A stretch of DNA of 64,000 nucleotides, from assembly GCF_000718515.1 (NCBI RefSeq), contig NZ_JNZS01000012.1, positions 62,001-126,000 of the forward strand. Direction: 5' to 3'. This document shows, piece by piece, positions 34,300 to 43,463 of this stretch (position 1 is the stretch's first letter; every line of letters begins with the position of its first letter). The position numbers and the translations under genes are program-made. The notes beneath the pieces were generated by a model, which was not told the DNA's origin, did no database searches, and saw only the letters and a list, made by a program, of their open reading frames with translations. This stretch comes from Micromonospora parva (GTDB lineage: Bacteria; Actinomycetota; Actinomycetes; Mycobacteriales; Micromonosporaceae).

Positions 34300-34691
34300 T
34301 AGTAACGCCCCTCCTCGTCCTCGGTGTCGGCGGTCCGGAATCCGGCCAGCAGGGCCCGGCCGGTCGCCGAGTCGGCGCCGACCGTCTCCCGCACGACTTC
34401 GGCGGCGGCCTCGGCGAGCTTGACCCGCGCGTTGCGATAGGCGCCCATGATCGCCTGCTGCGTCTGCTCCAGGCTCACGCGCTGCACCCGCGCGGAGAGC
34501 CGGACGTCGGCCATCGCCCCCGTGGAGTCGACGGTGACCTCGACGATCCCGTGGGCGTCGCTGGCCGTGACCCGCAGCGCGCGCAAGCCGGCACTGGCGG
34601 CCTGCGTGTCGGCGGCCCGGCGCACGGCATTGGCCTGCCATGCCTCCAGGCGTTCCCTCGCATCCTCGGCGTCCAACAGCGGATTAGCCAT
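34299..34691 (-). CDS. YbaB/EbfC-family protein
   Basis: 130 residues from ATG at 34691 with GGAGG 6 nt upstream; the frame is open upstream, but only this start is supported. The YbaB signature is present: GIVEVTVDSTGAMADVRLSA, then a helical tail. In actinobacteria these proteins (EspD-like in some ESX loci) often lead operons of WXG100 proteins and toxins, as here. It is the first gene of the five-gene leftward unit. Confidence 0.8.
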   Translation of the reverse strand: MANPLLDAEDARERLEAWQANAVRRAADTQAASAGLRALRVTASDAHGIVEVTVDSTGAMADVRLSARVQRVSLEQTQQAIMGAYRNARVKLAEAAAEVVRETVGADSATGRALLAGFRTADTEDEEGRY

Positions 34692-34908
34692 CGCGCCTCC
34701 GTTTCCGTTGCCGAGCAGGGGCATTCGAGGCGTCAGTGTAACCACGGCCCGCCACACCAGGTTGCCCAGCGAATGCGGCATGATCTGGTTCGGCGTTGTG
34801 CGGGATTGATTGATTGGCGCCACCATCAGCGGCGATCAACTTTTCTGTTCCGTAGAAGTGGACGGCGGGACGGCTCTCAACCAATCCCGTCCCGGAGGAG
34901 TGGAAGTC

Positions 34909-35358
34909 ATGATGCTGCGCAAGGTGTTCGGAGCGCTGGTGGCGTTGCTGACCTTCGGCACGGTGCTGGTCGTCACGGCGGCCCCGTCGCAGGCGGCGGT
35001 GGCCTGCTCGGGCACTGTCACCTACAGCTACGCCTACCCGCCGAGCAAGCCCGTTGCCGAACTGGTCATCTACTACAACAGCACCAACGGCGGCACGAAC
35101 AGCGCCTGCATGTACCACCGCGGCGCGGCGTACGGCTCCTCGGCGCGGACCTCCGTGCAGATCGCCCGGTGCGCGGAGACCTCCGGCAGCGGCTCGTGCA
35201 CCGCCACCGCGGTCTCCACCAAGGACAACGCCGACTACCTGTACTACGCCGGGCCGCGCGGAGTGACCGGCACGGCGAACAACTGCGTCGACGCGTACGG
35301 CGAGATGGACTGGGCCGGCACCACCTACTGGATCCACTCCGGTCGCCAGGGCTGTTGA
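34909..35358 (+). CDS. Secreted spore-associated protein SapA-like
   Basis: 149 residues from ATG at 34909, behind GGAGGAG. A signal peptide ends at PSQAAVA; the mature part of about 118 residues has six Cys and motifs SGTVTYSYAYP, ELVIYYNSTNGGTNSACMYH and GEMDWAGTTYWIHSGRQGC. It resembles the SapA-type spore-associated proteins of Streptomyces, small secreted proteins of unknown biochemical role. It stands alone, divergent from the toxin operon. Confidence 0.75.
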   Translation: MMLRKVFGALVALLTFGTVLVVTAAPSQAAVACSGTVTYSYAYPPSKPVAELVIYYNSTNGGTNSACMYHRGAAYGSSARTSVQIARCAETSGSGSCTATAVSTKDNADYLYYAGPRGVTGTANNCVDAYGEMDWAGTTYWIHSGRQGC

Positions 35359-35373
35359 GTTCGGTGACGCCTG

Positions 35374-35413
35374 ACCGGTGGTCCGGTGGGATCCGTCCCG
35401 CCGGGCCACCGGT
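35374..35413. terminator. Bidirectional terminator hairpin
   Basis: ACCGGTGGTCCGG pairs with CCGGGCCACCGGT (13 bp, one G-T pair) around a loop that itself contains GGGA/TCCC. It lies between the convergent SapA-like and HTH genes. Confidence 0.75.
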
Positions 35414-35437
35414 GGTGGCCGTCGGCGTACGCCCCCA

Positions 35438-36724
35438 TCAGGGGTAGAGGCAGGCGGTACGGCGGGCCGCGAGCCGCTGGTCGGCGGCGAGGGGCAGGGC
35501 CTCGGCGGTGCTGGAGCCGTCGGGACGGGCCGCCCGCACGTCGAGTACGTCGGTCGGCGCGCCGCCGCCGAGACAGGCGACAGCGGCCACCGGGATCTCG
35601 GCAGTGGGTCCGGGTTGCACGGACGGGCGGTCGAGCTTCCAGACGAGGTCGAACGGCGGGGCGGCCGTCCCGGTCATTCCGATCTGGTGCCAGCGGCGCT
35701 CGGCCGGCAGCGCGGGGTCGTCCGCGTAGTAGGCGGCAAAGCCGACGATCTCCACGTGCGTGCCGGTCGCGCTCAGCCGCCACCCACCCGGGCCGGTCAG
35801 ATCGGGGGCGATCGCGAGGGCGATCGCGGTCGGCCCGGGTCGGTCGCCCTTGCAGCGGGACGGTTCCAGGCCCGTGGGCGGGTTGCCGTGCACCACCCCG
35901 GAGGCGATCAGCCCACCGTCGGCGAGGCTGAACCAGCGGATGTCGGGGGTTTGGGAGGTGGAGTCGGTGATCCGCTCGCCCAGGCAGTAGCCGGTGAGCC
36001 CGACCACGCAGCCGGGCGGAATGGTGTAGAGGATGCCCTGGTCGCGGCGGGGCTCGCTCCGGACGTGCACACCACCGCCGTACGTGACGGCGGTGAAGGC
36101 GGCGTCCGTGGTGGTCGCCGGGCAGGCTGTGGTGGTCGTCGTGCCGGCGGCCGCCGTCGCCCCGCTGGCCGGCCACCTCAGCTGGGTCATCGGCACCACG
36201 GCGGCGGTACCGGCGAGGCCGGCGACCGCCACCGCCGCCAGCGCCAGTCGCCGTCGGAGCTTCCGGTGCCGCGGGGGGCTCGCGGGCCGATCATGGGCCG
36301 GTCCGCCGGTTGGCTCATCCGTGGCCGGGACGAGTGGCTCTCCGGCAGTCACAGCGGATGGTGACTCTGCGAGGGGTGTGGCGAGCGGTTCGGCCGGCGT
36401 CGGGTCGGGTGTTTCTGCCCTTGCCGGGTCGGCTGGTGCGCTGGCCAAACTGGCGGGCCGCAGTTCCTCGTCCAGTTCGAGCCAACGCTGCCTCCACTGG
36501 GCGGTGTCCCCGCCGCAGGCCCCGACGTACGCGAGCAGCACGTCGAGGCTGGGTTGCCGGATTCCGCTGGCAGCGGCGGAGAGGGTCGAGGCGCTGTAGC
36601 CGGCGACCTCGGCCAATCGCCGGTAGGTGGGGTTGCCGGCTTCGACACGTAACTTCCGTAGCTCATGGGCGAAGGACGACAACGGTCCAGCCGTCGGATC
36701 TACGGGCCGCTCGTGCCGAGCCAT
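35438..36724 (-). CDS. Membrane-anchored HTH regulator with extracellular domain
   Basis: 428 residues from ATG at 36724. An XRE-like HTH at about 15-70 (YRRLAEVAGYSASTLSAAAS) is followed by a disordered acidic/Pro region and one membrane helix at about 160-180 (LALAAVAVAGLAGTAAVVPM). The outer 240 residues have SH3-like start YGGGVHVRSEPRRDQGILYT and several Cys. The layout suggests sensing at the cell surface or a secreted ligand domain. Similar proteins are common in Streptomyces and relatives, with no known target. Confidence 0.75.
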   Translation of the reverse strand: MARHERPVDPTAGPLSSFAHELRKLRVEAGNPTYRRLAEVAGYSASTLSAAASGIRQPSLDVLLAYVGACGGDTAQWRQRWLELDEELRPASLASAPADPARAETPDPTPAEPLATPLAESPSAVTAGEPLVPATDEPTGGPAHDRPASPPRHRKLRRRLALAAVAVAGLAGTAAVVPMTQLRWPASGATAAAGTTTTTACPATTTDAAFTAVTYGGGVHVRSEPRRDQGILYTIPPGCVVGLTGYCLGERITDSTSQTPDIRWFSLADGGLIASGVVHGNPPTGLEPSRCKGDRPGPTAIALAIAPDLTGPGGWRLSATGTHVEIVGFAAYYADDPALPAERRWHQIGMTGTAAPPFDLVWKLDRPSVQPGPTAEIPVAAVACLGGGAPTDVLDVRAARPDGSSTAEALPLAADQRLAARRTACLYP

Positions 36725-36963
36725 GCCGCTCCCTTGTCCCGGTAGCGCCCTGGAGCGGGGGGTGCCGCAGCACAGAGCTCATGTTTCCTGGTAAGTCATC
36801 CAAAGTAGAGAAATTATATTGATCTCCTGGGACGGCAGACGACGGCTACCAGTGTGCGGGGGCGGCGGGGGACCGGCGGTGCGCGCTCCACCGTTGAACG
36901 TCGCCGGGTGCGGCCCGACAGGCAGGTCCCGCTCCCGGCGAGCTGCAACATCCTCCATCGCGG

Positions 36964-38256
36964 ATGCGTCTTTTGTCCGTGATCGCTCCGGCAACGTGGT
37001 ACGACTGCTTCAGCGACTATCCGACGAAGCGAGCGGGCCGGGTGACGAGTAACAGAGTGGCCAATCTGCTGCGCAGGCGGGAGAGTCCGCAGCGGCCGAC
37101 CTTCCTCGAACTGTTCTTCGATCTCGTTTACGTCTTCGCGCTCACCCGGATTGTGCACGAGCTGGTGTTGGACTACACCAGAGGTCACGTCGCAGAGCGG
37201 TTGACCACCTCCCTCTCGGAGAACGGCGAGACTCTGCTGCTGCTGTTGGCCCTCTGGTGGATCTGGACCCAGACGGCATGGGTGACCAGCAGATTCGATC
37301 CGTTCCAGCCGCCGATCCAGTTCGTTGTCGTCGCGACGATGTACGGCAGCCTGCTCATGGCGGTCGCGATTGCCGGGGCGCTCTCCGACACCGGCATGCT
37401 GTTCGCGAGCACCTACGTCGCGATTCAGGTGGGCCGCACCCTCTTCTTCGTGGGCATCGTGCGCGGTCACAATCTGCGCCGCGTCAATATGTTGGCGCTC
37501 ATCTGGTTCAGTGTGTCGGCCGTACCGTGGCTCGCCGGAGCCTTCGCCCCCGAGGTGACGCGCAATTCGCTGTGGACGGTGGCCCTGGCAATCGACTACC
37601 TGGGGGCCAGGCTCGGCTGGCCGATACCGGGGCTGGGCCGCTCGCGGGTGTCCCCGTGGGCCGTCGCGGGCGAGCACCTGGCCGAGCGCTACTGGCAGCT
37701 TGTCATTGTCGCGCTTGGCGAGACGATCCTGACCTCCGGGTCGAGTCTTCTCCGCGGTCCGATCGTGGCTGAACGAATGATGGCCCTTACCTTGTCGTTC
37801 CTCACCACGGTGTTGCTGTGGCGGATCTACTTCTACCGAGCCGGCCAGATCCTGGGCGAGGCCATCGCGGCATCCGCCGACCCGGGCCGGCTCGGTCGGT
37901 TGGCCGAGTTCGCGCACCTGCTCATGGTGTCCGGCATCCTCGCCACCTCAGCCGGCTCCGAACTCGTCCTCATCGACCCATCCGGAGACGCCAAACCCGC
38001 CTGGGTCGGAGCCATCCTCGGAGGGCCCGCGCTCTACCTCGCCGGACGCTCAGTATTCGAGTACGTGGCCTTCGCCCGAGTGTCCTGGCCACGGCCGATC
38101 GGGATCCTCGTCCTCGCGGCCATGGCACCGATCATGGTCGGCCTACCGCCCCTCGGGGTCGCCGCGGCAGCGGCCGCCGCCCTGCTCGGCATTGCCGTCT
38201 CCGACACGACCCGAGCCCACGGACGTCCACTGGAGGAGGCCTCGCCGCCACGCTGA
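36964..38256 (+). CDS. Low temperature requirement protein A (LtrA) family membrane protein
   Basis: 430 residues from ATG at 36964; GTG at 37042 (VTSNRVANLL) is a likely alternative since the first 26 residues are atypical. The LtrA signature TFLELFFDLVYVFALTRIVH is followed by about ten hydrophobic helices, with GEHLAERYWQLVIVALGETI in the middle. Such proteins are widespread multi-pass membrane proteins; the name comes from a Listeria mutant and the biochemical role is unknown. Confidence 0.88.
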   Translation: MRLLSVIAPATWYDCFSDYPTKRAGRVTSNRVANLLRRRESPQRPTFLELFFDLVYVFALTRIVHELVLDYTRGHVAERLTTSLSENGETLLLLLALWWIWTQTAWVTSRFDPFQPPIQFVVVATMYGSLLMAVAIAGALSDTGMLFASTYVAIQVGRTLFFVGIVRGHNLRRVNMLALIWFSVSAVPWLAGAFAPEVTRNSLWTVALAIDYLGARLGWPIPGLGRSRVSPWAVAGEHLAERYWQLVIVALGETILTSGSSLLRGPIVAERMMALTLSFLTTVLLWRIYFYRAGQILGEAIAASADPGRLGRLAEFAHLLMVSGILATSAGSELVLIDPSGDAKPAWVGAILGGPALYLAGRSVFEYVAFARVSWPRPIGILVLAAMAPIMVGLPPLGVAAAAAAALLGIAVSDTTRAHGRPLEEASPPR

Positions 38257-38322
38257 CGCGTATCCGTCACCCATTGAACGAGGTCGACTCGCCGGGCAAC
38301 CTGCGAGACGGCGATCACGGGC

Positions 38323-38622
38323 TTACACGCCCAGGCCTCCCACCACTGTTACCTCTTGGCTGGTGAACTCGCCCGTGAGCATCGGCATGGCCTTGCCGAT
38401 CGCCGCCCTGGTCTCGGGAAGCTGCAACGAGGCGTCGTGCTTCTCCTTGCTCTGCCACACCTCACTCACCCAGATCGTGTCGTCGTCGGTGTCCGAGACG
38501 CTCACGACGTACAGGTCGCATCCGACCGTGCGCAGGCCATCAGCGCCGCTCAGCAGGATGTCCACGACGTCATCCCGGTGGCCCGGCTTGGCCTTCATCG
38601 ATCCGATGTAGCCGTACGACAC
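38323..38622 (-). CDS. Antibiotic-biosynthesis-monooxygenase-fold protein
   Basis: 99 residues from GTG at 38622, behind AAGGAG. Dimeric ferredoxin-like pattern: MSYGYIGSMKAKPGHRDDVV, CDLYVVSVSDTDDDTIWVSE and a central VWQSKEKHDASL, as in ABM/YgiN-type proteins. These act as quinol monooxygenases or small-molecule binders. No neighbouring pathway points to a substrate. Confidence 0.75.
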   Translation of the reverse strand: MSYGYIGSMKAKPGHRDDVVDILLSGADGLRTVGCDLYVVSVSDTDDDTIWVSEVWQSKEKHDASLQLPETRAAIGKAMPMLTGEFTSQEVTVVGGLGV

Positions 38623-38680
38623 AGCAACTCCTTAAGCGGCGGCGAGCTGATCGGGTTCATGCGACGAGCGCAGAAAGCGC

Positions 38681-38753
38681 CTCGCAACGGAAGCGATTTC
38701 TGCGGCCTCGAGCATACTGATCTATCGCTGACAAGGCGCGGCGATCGTGAGCG
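38681..38753 (+). repeat. Dispersed intergenic repeat, copy A
   Basis: About 73 bp starting CTCGCAACGGAAGCGA and including TTCTGCGGCCTCGAG, ACTGATCT and AGGCGCGGCGAT. A diverged copy is at 50056-50128 in the same orientation. It lies in the 178-bp gap between two leftward genes. Confidence 0.8.
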
Positions 38754-38800
38754 TGCCCCGATCGACTGCCGAGAGATGATGGAGGCGTTCGCGTGGTGAG

Positions 38801-39520
38801 TCAGCGCAGTGCTGTTGCGAGTTCGGTGGCGTTGTCGAACGCGGCTGCCGCCCTCTCTGACTCGTCGTCGGTGAGCGTGACGGACTGGGCGCGGGCCAGC
38901 AGTTCGGCCGCGGTGTCCGGGTCGTGCAGCACCATCGCGAGTTCGGCGCGGTAGACCAGGACCTCTACCTGCTCGACCGGGTCGTCGTCGGCCTGCGGGC
39001 GGGCCAACGCGCTGTCGAGGATCCGAACGGCCTGGCTGATGCTTCCCCTGGAGTCGGCCTGTACGACGGCATTCGCCAGGGCTTTGGCCAGCCGCCCGGC
39101 AGACGTGGCGTCCGGCATGGGGGCGGCGGTGGGGTCCCGGAACACGCGGATCCAGTTGCCGCCCGGGTCGATGACGCTGAATCCGCCCAACCCGTCGGCA
39201 TTCTTTCGCGCCCTGGGCCGGGTCATCCGCGGTGTCCCGGACACCAGTACCCTGCCGTACGCGGCGCGCATGCCGGCTGCGAATGCTCGGTGCAGTCCCT
39301 CGATGTCCGGGGTGATTACGAGACAGGAGCCGTAGGACTGCTCCGGGTCGAATCCGGCGATCTCGAAGAACTGCAGGTCGATGTCCTCGCGCTGCACCCC
39401 CACGCACGGGTTGGGCTTGCGTTGTTTGTACGTGGTGTGGAAACCGAGAACTCCGTAGAAGGTTTCGATGTCGTCGATGGATGCGCACGGCAGCAGGGGA
39501 ACGGTCCGCTCGTTGGCCAT
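38801..39520 (-). CDS. Glyoxalase/bleomycin-resistance (VOC) family protein with helical C-terminus
   Basis: 239 residues from ATG at 39520, behind GGAGG. A single VOC module at about 5-130 (IDDIETFYGVLGFHTTYKQR; GGFSVIDPGGNWIRVFRDP) carries the canonical DPxGN end. The C-terminal 100 residues form TPR-like helices (AVRILDSALARPQADD; VYRAELAMVLHDPDTAAELL), an unusual addition. VOC proteins can bind drugs or act as metal enzymes; no ligand is suggested by context. Confidence 0.8.
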   Translation of the reverse strand: MANERTVPLLPCASIDDIETFYGVLGFHTTYKQRKPNPCVGVQREDIDLQFFEIAGFDPEQSYGSCLVITPDIEGLHRAFAAGMRAAYGRVLVSGTPRMTRPRARKNADGLGGFSVIDPGGNWIRVFRDPTAAPMPDATSAGRLAKALANAVVQADSRGSISQAVRILDSALARPQADDDPVEQVEVLVYRAELAMVLHDPDTAAELLARAQSVTLTDDESERAAAAFDNATELATALR

Positions 39521-39639
39521 GCCTCCTTCCTAGGCGTCGCGGGGTGTCCGTCGCACATGGAAATAGCTGACCATCGCCTCCGGCCATCCGTTCGGCTGAT
39601 GACCCCGAACGCAACGACGGTGGCGAGCTGGACACGCCG

Positions 39640-40845
39640 TCAGACCGGGTCGGCGGCGCGGAGCTGTGGCCACCGCTGCTCGGTCCAGGCCCGCAACAGC
39701 CACTCCATCGGTCCGTACCGGAACCGTGCCATCCACGCCGCGCTGGCGGCGAGCTGCGCACCATAGATGGCGACCGCGATGACGAGGACGACCGCGGGTG
39801 CGACGGTGCCGGCGAGGCCCAGTCCGACGCCGGTGAAGACCAGCACACAGAGCAGCGATTGACCCAGGTAGTTCGACAGGGACATCCGTCCGGCCGGTGC
39901 GAGTACGGCGACCACCCGCCGGCCCCGGTTGGTCTGGAAGAAGCGGAGAAGGGTGGCGGCGTACGCGGCGGCGAGCAGCGGCGCGGTGAGTACGCCCGCC
40001 GTCAGTCCGGTCAGGTTGGCGGTGCCGCCGCCGGAGGCGAAGATCACCGCACCCGCCAGGCCGATCGGATAGCCCACTTGCTGCACCCGGCGCAGGAACT
40101 GCCGGTTTCCGACGACGTCGGTGAGCAGCCGGCGCCGCCCGGCCGCGTAACCGAAGAGGAAGGCCGAGAGCGCGAGCGGCCCCTGCACGAGGAGCGTGCC
40201 GAACATCGCCGGCAGTTGCCGTACGTGCTCGGTGATCACCGACCCGATTCCGCCCTGTAGTGCCTCGGTGGATCGCTGCCCCGCCGCCAGTGCCGTCGCC
40301 GGATCGGTGACCAGCTGGGTTCCGCCGACGGCGGCGAGCGCGAGGACGAAACCGATCCCGCCGGTCAGCAGTACGGCGGCGCGCAGCGCGGTCCCGACGC
40401 GGACTCCCCGCATGGCGAGCAGGATCAGGCCGAGCAATGCGTACGTGGTCAGGATGTCGCCCTGGAACAGCAGCACCGCGTGCAGGATGCCGAGCACGAA
40501 GAGCCCGGCCAACCGTCGCCGGAACCGGGGGGCGAAGTCGATGCCGCGCCGCGCGGCGGAGTCGAGTTGGAGCGTGAAGCTGTAGCCGAACAGGAAGGAG
40601 AAGAGCAGGTACGCCTTCATCGTGAAGAGCAGCTCGACCAACCACAGGACCGCCTGGTCGCCCCACGAGTCGTGCGCGGGATCCGGCACCAGATGGAAGG
40701 GATAGCCGGAGGCGAAGAAGGCGATGTTGACAATCAGGATGAGGAGCAACGCCACGGCGCGCAACGCGTCGACGGCAGCGATCCGGGAGAACGGCCCGGG
40801 CGGCCCTTCATTAACGACTGACGGGTCTTTGATGGAGAACTTCAC
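39640..40845 (-). CDS. DUF418-family membrane protein
   Basis: 401 residues from GTG at 40845 after GGGGG; upstream codons in frame lack a ribosome site. About ten hydrophobic helices. VDALRAVALLLILIVNIAFF near the N-terminus and GRMSLSNYLGQSLLCVLVF near the C-terminus are typical of DUF418/YeiB proteins. Function is unknown; relatives are suspected acyl-handling transporters. Confidence 0.85.
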   Translation of the reverse strand: MKFSIKDPSVVNEGPPGPFSRIAAVDALRAVALLLILIVNIAFFASGYPFHLVPDPAHDSWGDQAVLWLVELLFTMKAYLLFSFLFGYSFTLQLDSAARRGIDFAPRFRRRLAGLFVLGILHAVLLFQGDILTTYALLGLILLAMRGVRVGTALRAAVLLTGGIGFVLALAAVGGTQLVTDPATALAAGQRSTEALQGGIGSVITEHVRQLPAMFGTLLVQGPLALSAFLFGYAAGRRRLLTDVVGNRQFLRRVQQVGYPIGLAGAVIFASGGGTANLTGLTAGVLTAPLLAAAYAATLLRFFQTNRGRRVVAVLAPAGRMSLSNYLGQSLLCVLVFTGVGLGLAGTVAPAVVLVIAVAIYGAQLAASAAWMARFRYGPMEWLLRAWTEQRWPQLRAADPV

Positions 40846-41006
40846 GCGGCTACCCCCGTATCGAACAGTAAATCGAATTCGATGGCTCCCTCCGACCCTA
40901 CGAAGCGGCAAATCCCGGTGACAGCCGGTGAGCGGGAACGTCGCCGGTGGGGTAGGCCCTACCCCCGCCCCATCAGTGCCGGATGCTACGAAGGGACGTG
41001 CCTGAC

Positions 41007-41543
41007 ATGACCAGATCCCTTGATGCCACGTCCCTGGAAACTCCACGGTTGCTGTTGCGCCGCTGGCGAAGCAACGACCTGGACGGCTTCGCCGCGGTAA
41101 ACGCAGAGCCCGAGGTAATGCGCTACATCCATGACGGCCGCACCCTGGACCGGGCCGCGACCGCAGAGCGCCTGGCCATCTATCAGCGGCACTGGGATGA
41201 GCACGGCTTTGGCCTGTACGCGGTGGAGATCAAGGAAACCGGAGAACTGGCCGGCTTCACCGGGCTGGCGGTGCCGACCTTCCTGCCCGAGATCTTGCCG
41301 GCCGTGGAGATCGGCTGGCGGCTCGGCCGCGCGCACTGGGGCCGGGGTCTGGCCACCGAGGCGGCCCAGTCCGTGGTCGCCCACGCTCGTGCCGAGCTCG
41401 GACTGCGGCGGCTGGTCAGCATCCACGTTGTCGGCAACGAGGCGTCGGCGCGGGTGATGGTCAAGCTGGGCATGACGCTGGAACGCGAGGCCGTGCAGCT
41501 GGACACCGGCCGCCAGGTCCGGGTCTACGCGATGGATCTTTAG
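41007..41543 (+). CDS. GNAT-family N-acetyltransferase (RimJ/RimL type)
   Basis: 178 residues from ATG at 41007 (AAGGGACG upstream; ATG 40983 also in frame). LETPRLLLRRWRSNDLDGFA begins the fold; the acetyl-CoA loop is IGWRLGRAHWGRGLATEAAQ and NEASARVMVKLGM closes it. RimJ/L-type enzymes acetylate protein N-termini or small amines; substrate unknown. Confidence 0.88.
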   Translation: MTRSLDATSLETPRLLLRRWRSNDLDGFAAVNAEPEVMRYIHDGRTLDRAATAERLAIYQRHWDEHGFGLYAVEIKETGELAGFTGLAVPTFLPEILPAVEIGWRLGRAHWGRGLATEAAQSVVAHARAELGLRRLVSIHVVGNEASARVMVKLGMTLEREAVQLDTGRQVRVYAMDL

Positions 41544-41722
41544 GCGGTACACACAGCGACCGTCCAACAGCTCGTTGACGAGCGGAGGCGGTCACACCCC
41601 GCACGAGTCACCAGCTCGCCAGATTCGACGATGGCTTGTCGGGCCGCTAGACCGTTGGCTCTTCTGCTGTTCAGCGGTGGCTGACGACGTCACCAGCGGC
41701 TTTTCACACCTAAGGTGGTCCG

Positions 41723-42936
41723 ATGCCCCAACGCTCGGTACCCGCTGAAAAGGTTGACTGGTCGTCGGTGAGCCATGCCTACGGCCCTGCCGTCGAGATC
41801 CCGGCCCTCCTCCGTGCTGTCAGGTCAGACATCCAGGAGGTCCGCCAAGGTGCATACGGCGATCTCGTCGACCTGCTCGTGCATCAGGGCTCCCGGTTCG
41901 AGGCCAGTGCTGCGGTGGCTCCTTACCTGATCGATATTGTCGCTGATCCGGCGGCCCCGGACCGCTTTGCTGCCTGCCAGGTGTTGGCGGCGATCGCGGT
42001 GGGCGATGAGAGTTCATGGCTCAGCGATCGTCCTGATCCAACAGACATGAGGGCTGAGGCCCAACGCCGCGCGTCATTGAGCCGAGAGGAGTTGGAGGCG
42101 GAGCATCGAGATTGGATGGCAGCGGCACCGAATGAAGAGGAGCGCAGCGCACGGGAACGGCGAGCCGAATGGGGCGACGTCGAGGCAGACCGTGACGAGC
42201 AGCGGTGGACGATAGAGGCGTACGACGCGGTGCGGGTCGGGGTGCCTGTCTACGTGGCAGCGCTGGAAGCCTCGGAAGCTGCGGTCCGGCTGTACGCCGC
42301 TCACCTGCTCGCCTGGTTTCCTGAGGAAGAGGGCTTGGTCGGCCCAGTGTTGGCCGGTCTCATCCGGCGGGAGCCGGATCCGGTCGTCGCGGCAGCTGCC
42401 TGTGTCGCGGCGAGCCTCGGGTGTCCTCACGGCGGCGAAGCATTAATCGACGCGCTGTCTAATCGGCGAGGCAGCGTAAACCGTGCCGAGCGCTGGTCGG
42501 CGGTGTTGGGCCTGTCGAGAATCTTGAGTCATCCGGATCGATCCTGGTCAGAGAACTCTATGAATGCCTCTTCGGGGCCACTGAACCCGTACCCTATTGG
42601 CCGTTCCTCGAAGGTGACATGGCCGGCATGGCGGCCCTCACGATCGCAGAATTAACTCCCGGAGTCGCCGGGGATCGGATCGACGTGCTGGCCGAAAGGG
42701 CCGCCTCCGCTGATCACACCGCAGATGCCTTCACCCTGCTCACCGCTCTGTTGGACGCAGCCTTCCCCGGCGGGCCGATACCCGACGGTGTGGGATTCAC
42801 GGACCTCACCCCAACCCGGCAGAGAGCCCTCTGGACGGTGTTGAGCAGCGGCGTCATGTCAGCCGCGCCCAGGCTGCTCAGCCGCTACAACCTGCCTGAC
42901 AGCGAGCAACAACTTCGGACCTGGTGCCGAGCGTGA
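41723..42936 (+). pseudogene. HEAT-repeat protein gene with a frameshift
   Basis: From ATG at 41723 the frame encodes HEAT-like helical repeats (IQEVRQGAYGDLVDLLVHQG; AVRLYAAHLLAWFPEEEG; CVAASLGCPHGGEALIDALS) up to about 42540 and then runs into nonsense ending at 42655. A different frame takes over at that point with LVRELYECLFGATEPVPYW and continues sensibly to a stop at 42936. One small indel near 42535-42550 would restore a protein of about 404 residues. It is either a recent mutation or a sequencing error. The protein family has no known role. Confidence 0.75.
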
Positions 42937-43124
42937 GGTCCATGGGTAACCGTTCCACCAACGGCTGAGTGACCAACTGGGTGACCGTCGGGCGCGCAAC
43001 CAGGTCGCCGCAGGTCATGCGGAGAGGCGGTGTACGTTCCGCTTGAACGGCCGGTGCCAGTAGGTCAATTCCGAGCCCGACGCCGACTTCTCGACCGCCG
43101 GCAGCCTCGTCGTCGACCAGCCGC

Positions 43125-43454
43125 TTGTCCCGCCGTGCTAACCCAGGAGGCGTAGGCTGCTTGCCCGGAACGCTTCGGGTACCGCGGCTGGCCTACCGTC
43201 CCCAAGGGTTGCGGACCCTCGGCTCGGACATCGCCGGATGGGTCGAGGCGGTGGGTTCCGCCGTCACTCGGTTCCGACCTGGTGACGAGGTGTACGGCGA
43301 CAATCTCATGCTTCGGTGGCCGATCTCTGCGTAGCGGGTGACCTCGGCATCCACATCGACCGGGCCTTCACCCTCGACGAGACGCCCGAGGCGTTGGCCT
43401 ACGTGGGCGAGGGACGCGCCCTCGGAAAGGTCGTCGTGAGCGTCACCTGACAGG
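43125..43454 (+). pseudogene. Collapsed copy of the quinone oxidoreductase gene at 60.4 kb
   Basis: Three blocks match 60289-61341 in order: the upstream DNA with TTGTCCCGCCGTGCTA and ACGCTTCGGGTACCGCGG; the codons for LGSDIAG-VEAVGSAVTRFRPG; and the gene's end from TGGCCGA-CTCTGCGTAGCGGGTG to CACCTGACAGG. The coding middle and the stretch between the first two blocks are deleted, and frames are broken. It cannot encode an enzyme. 42937-43124 has no gene. Confidence 0.9.
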
Positions 43455-43463
43455 AGTCCCGCC

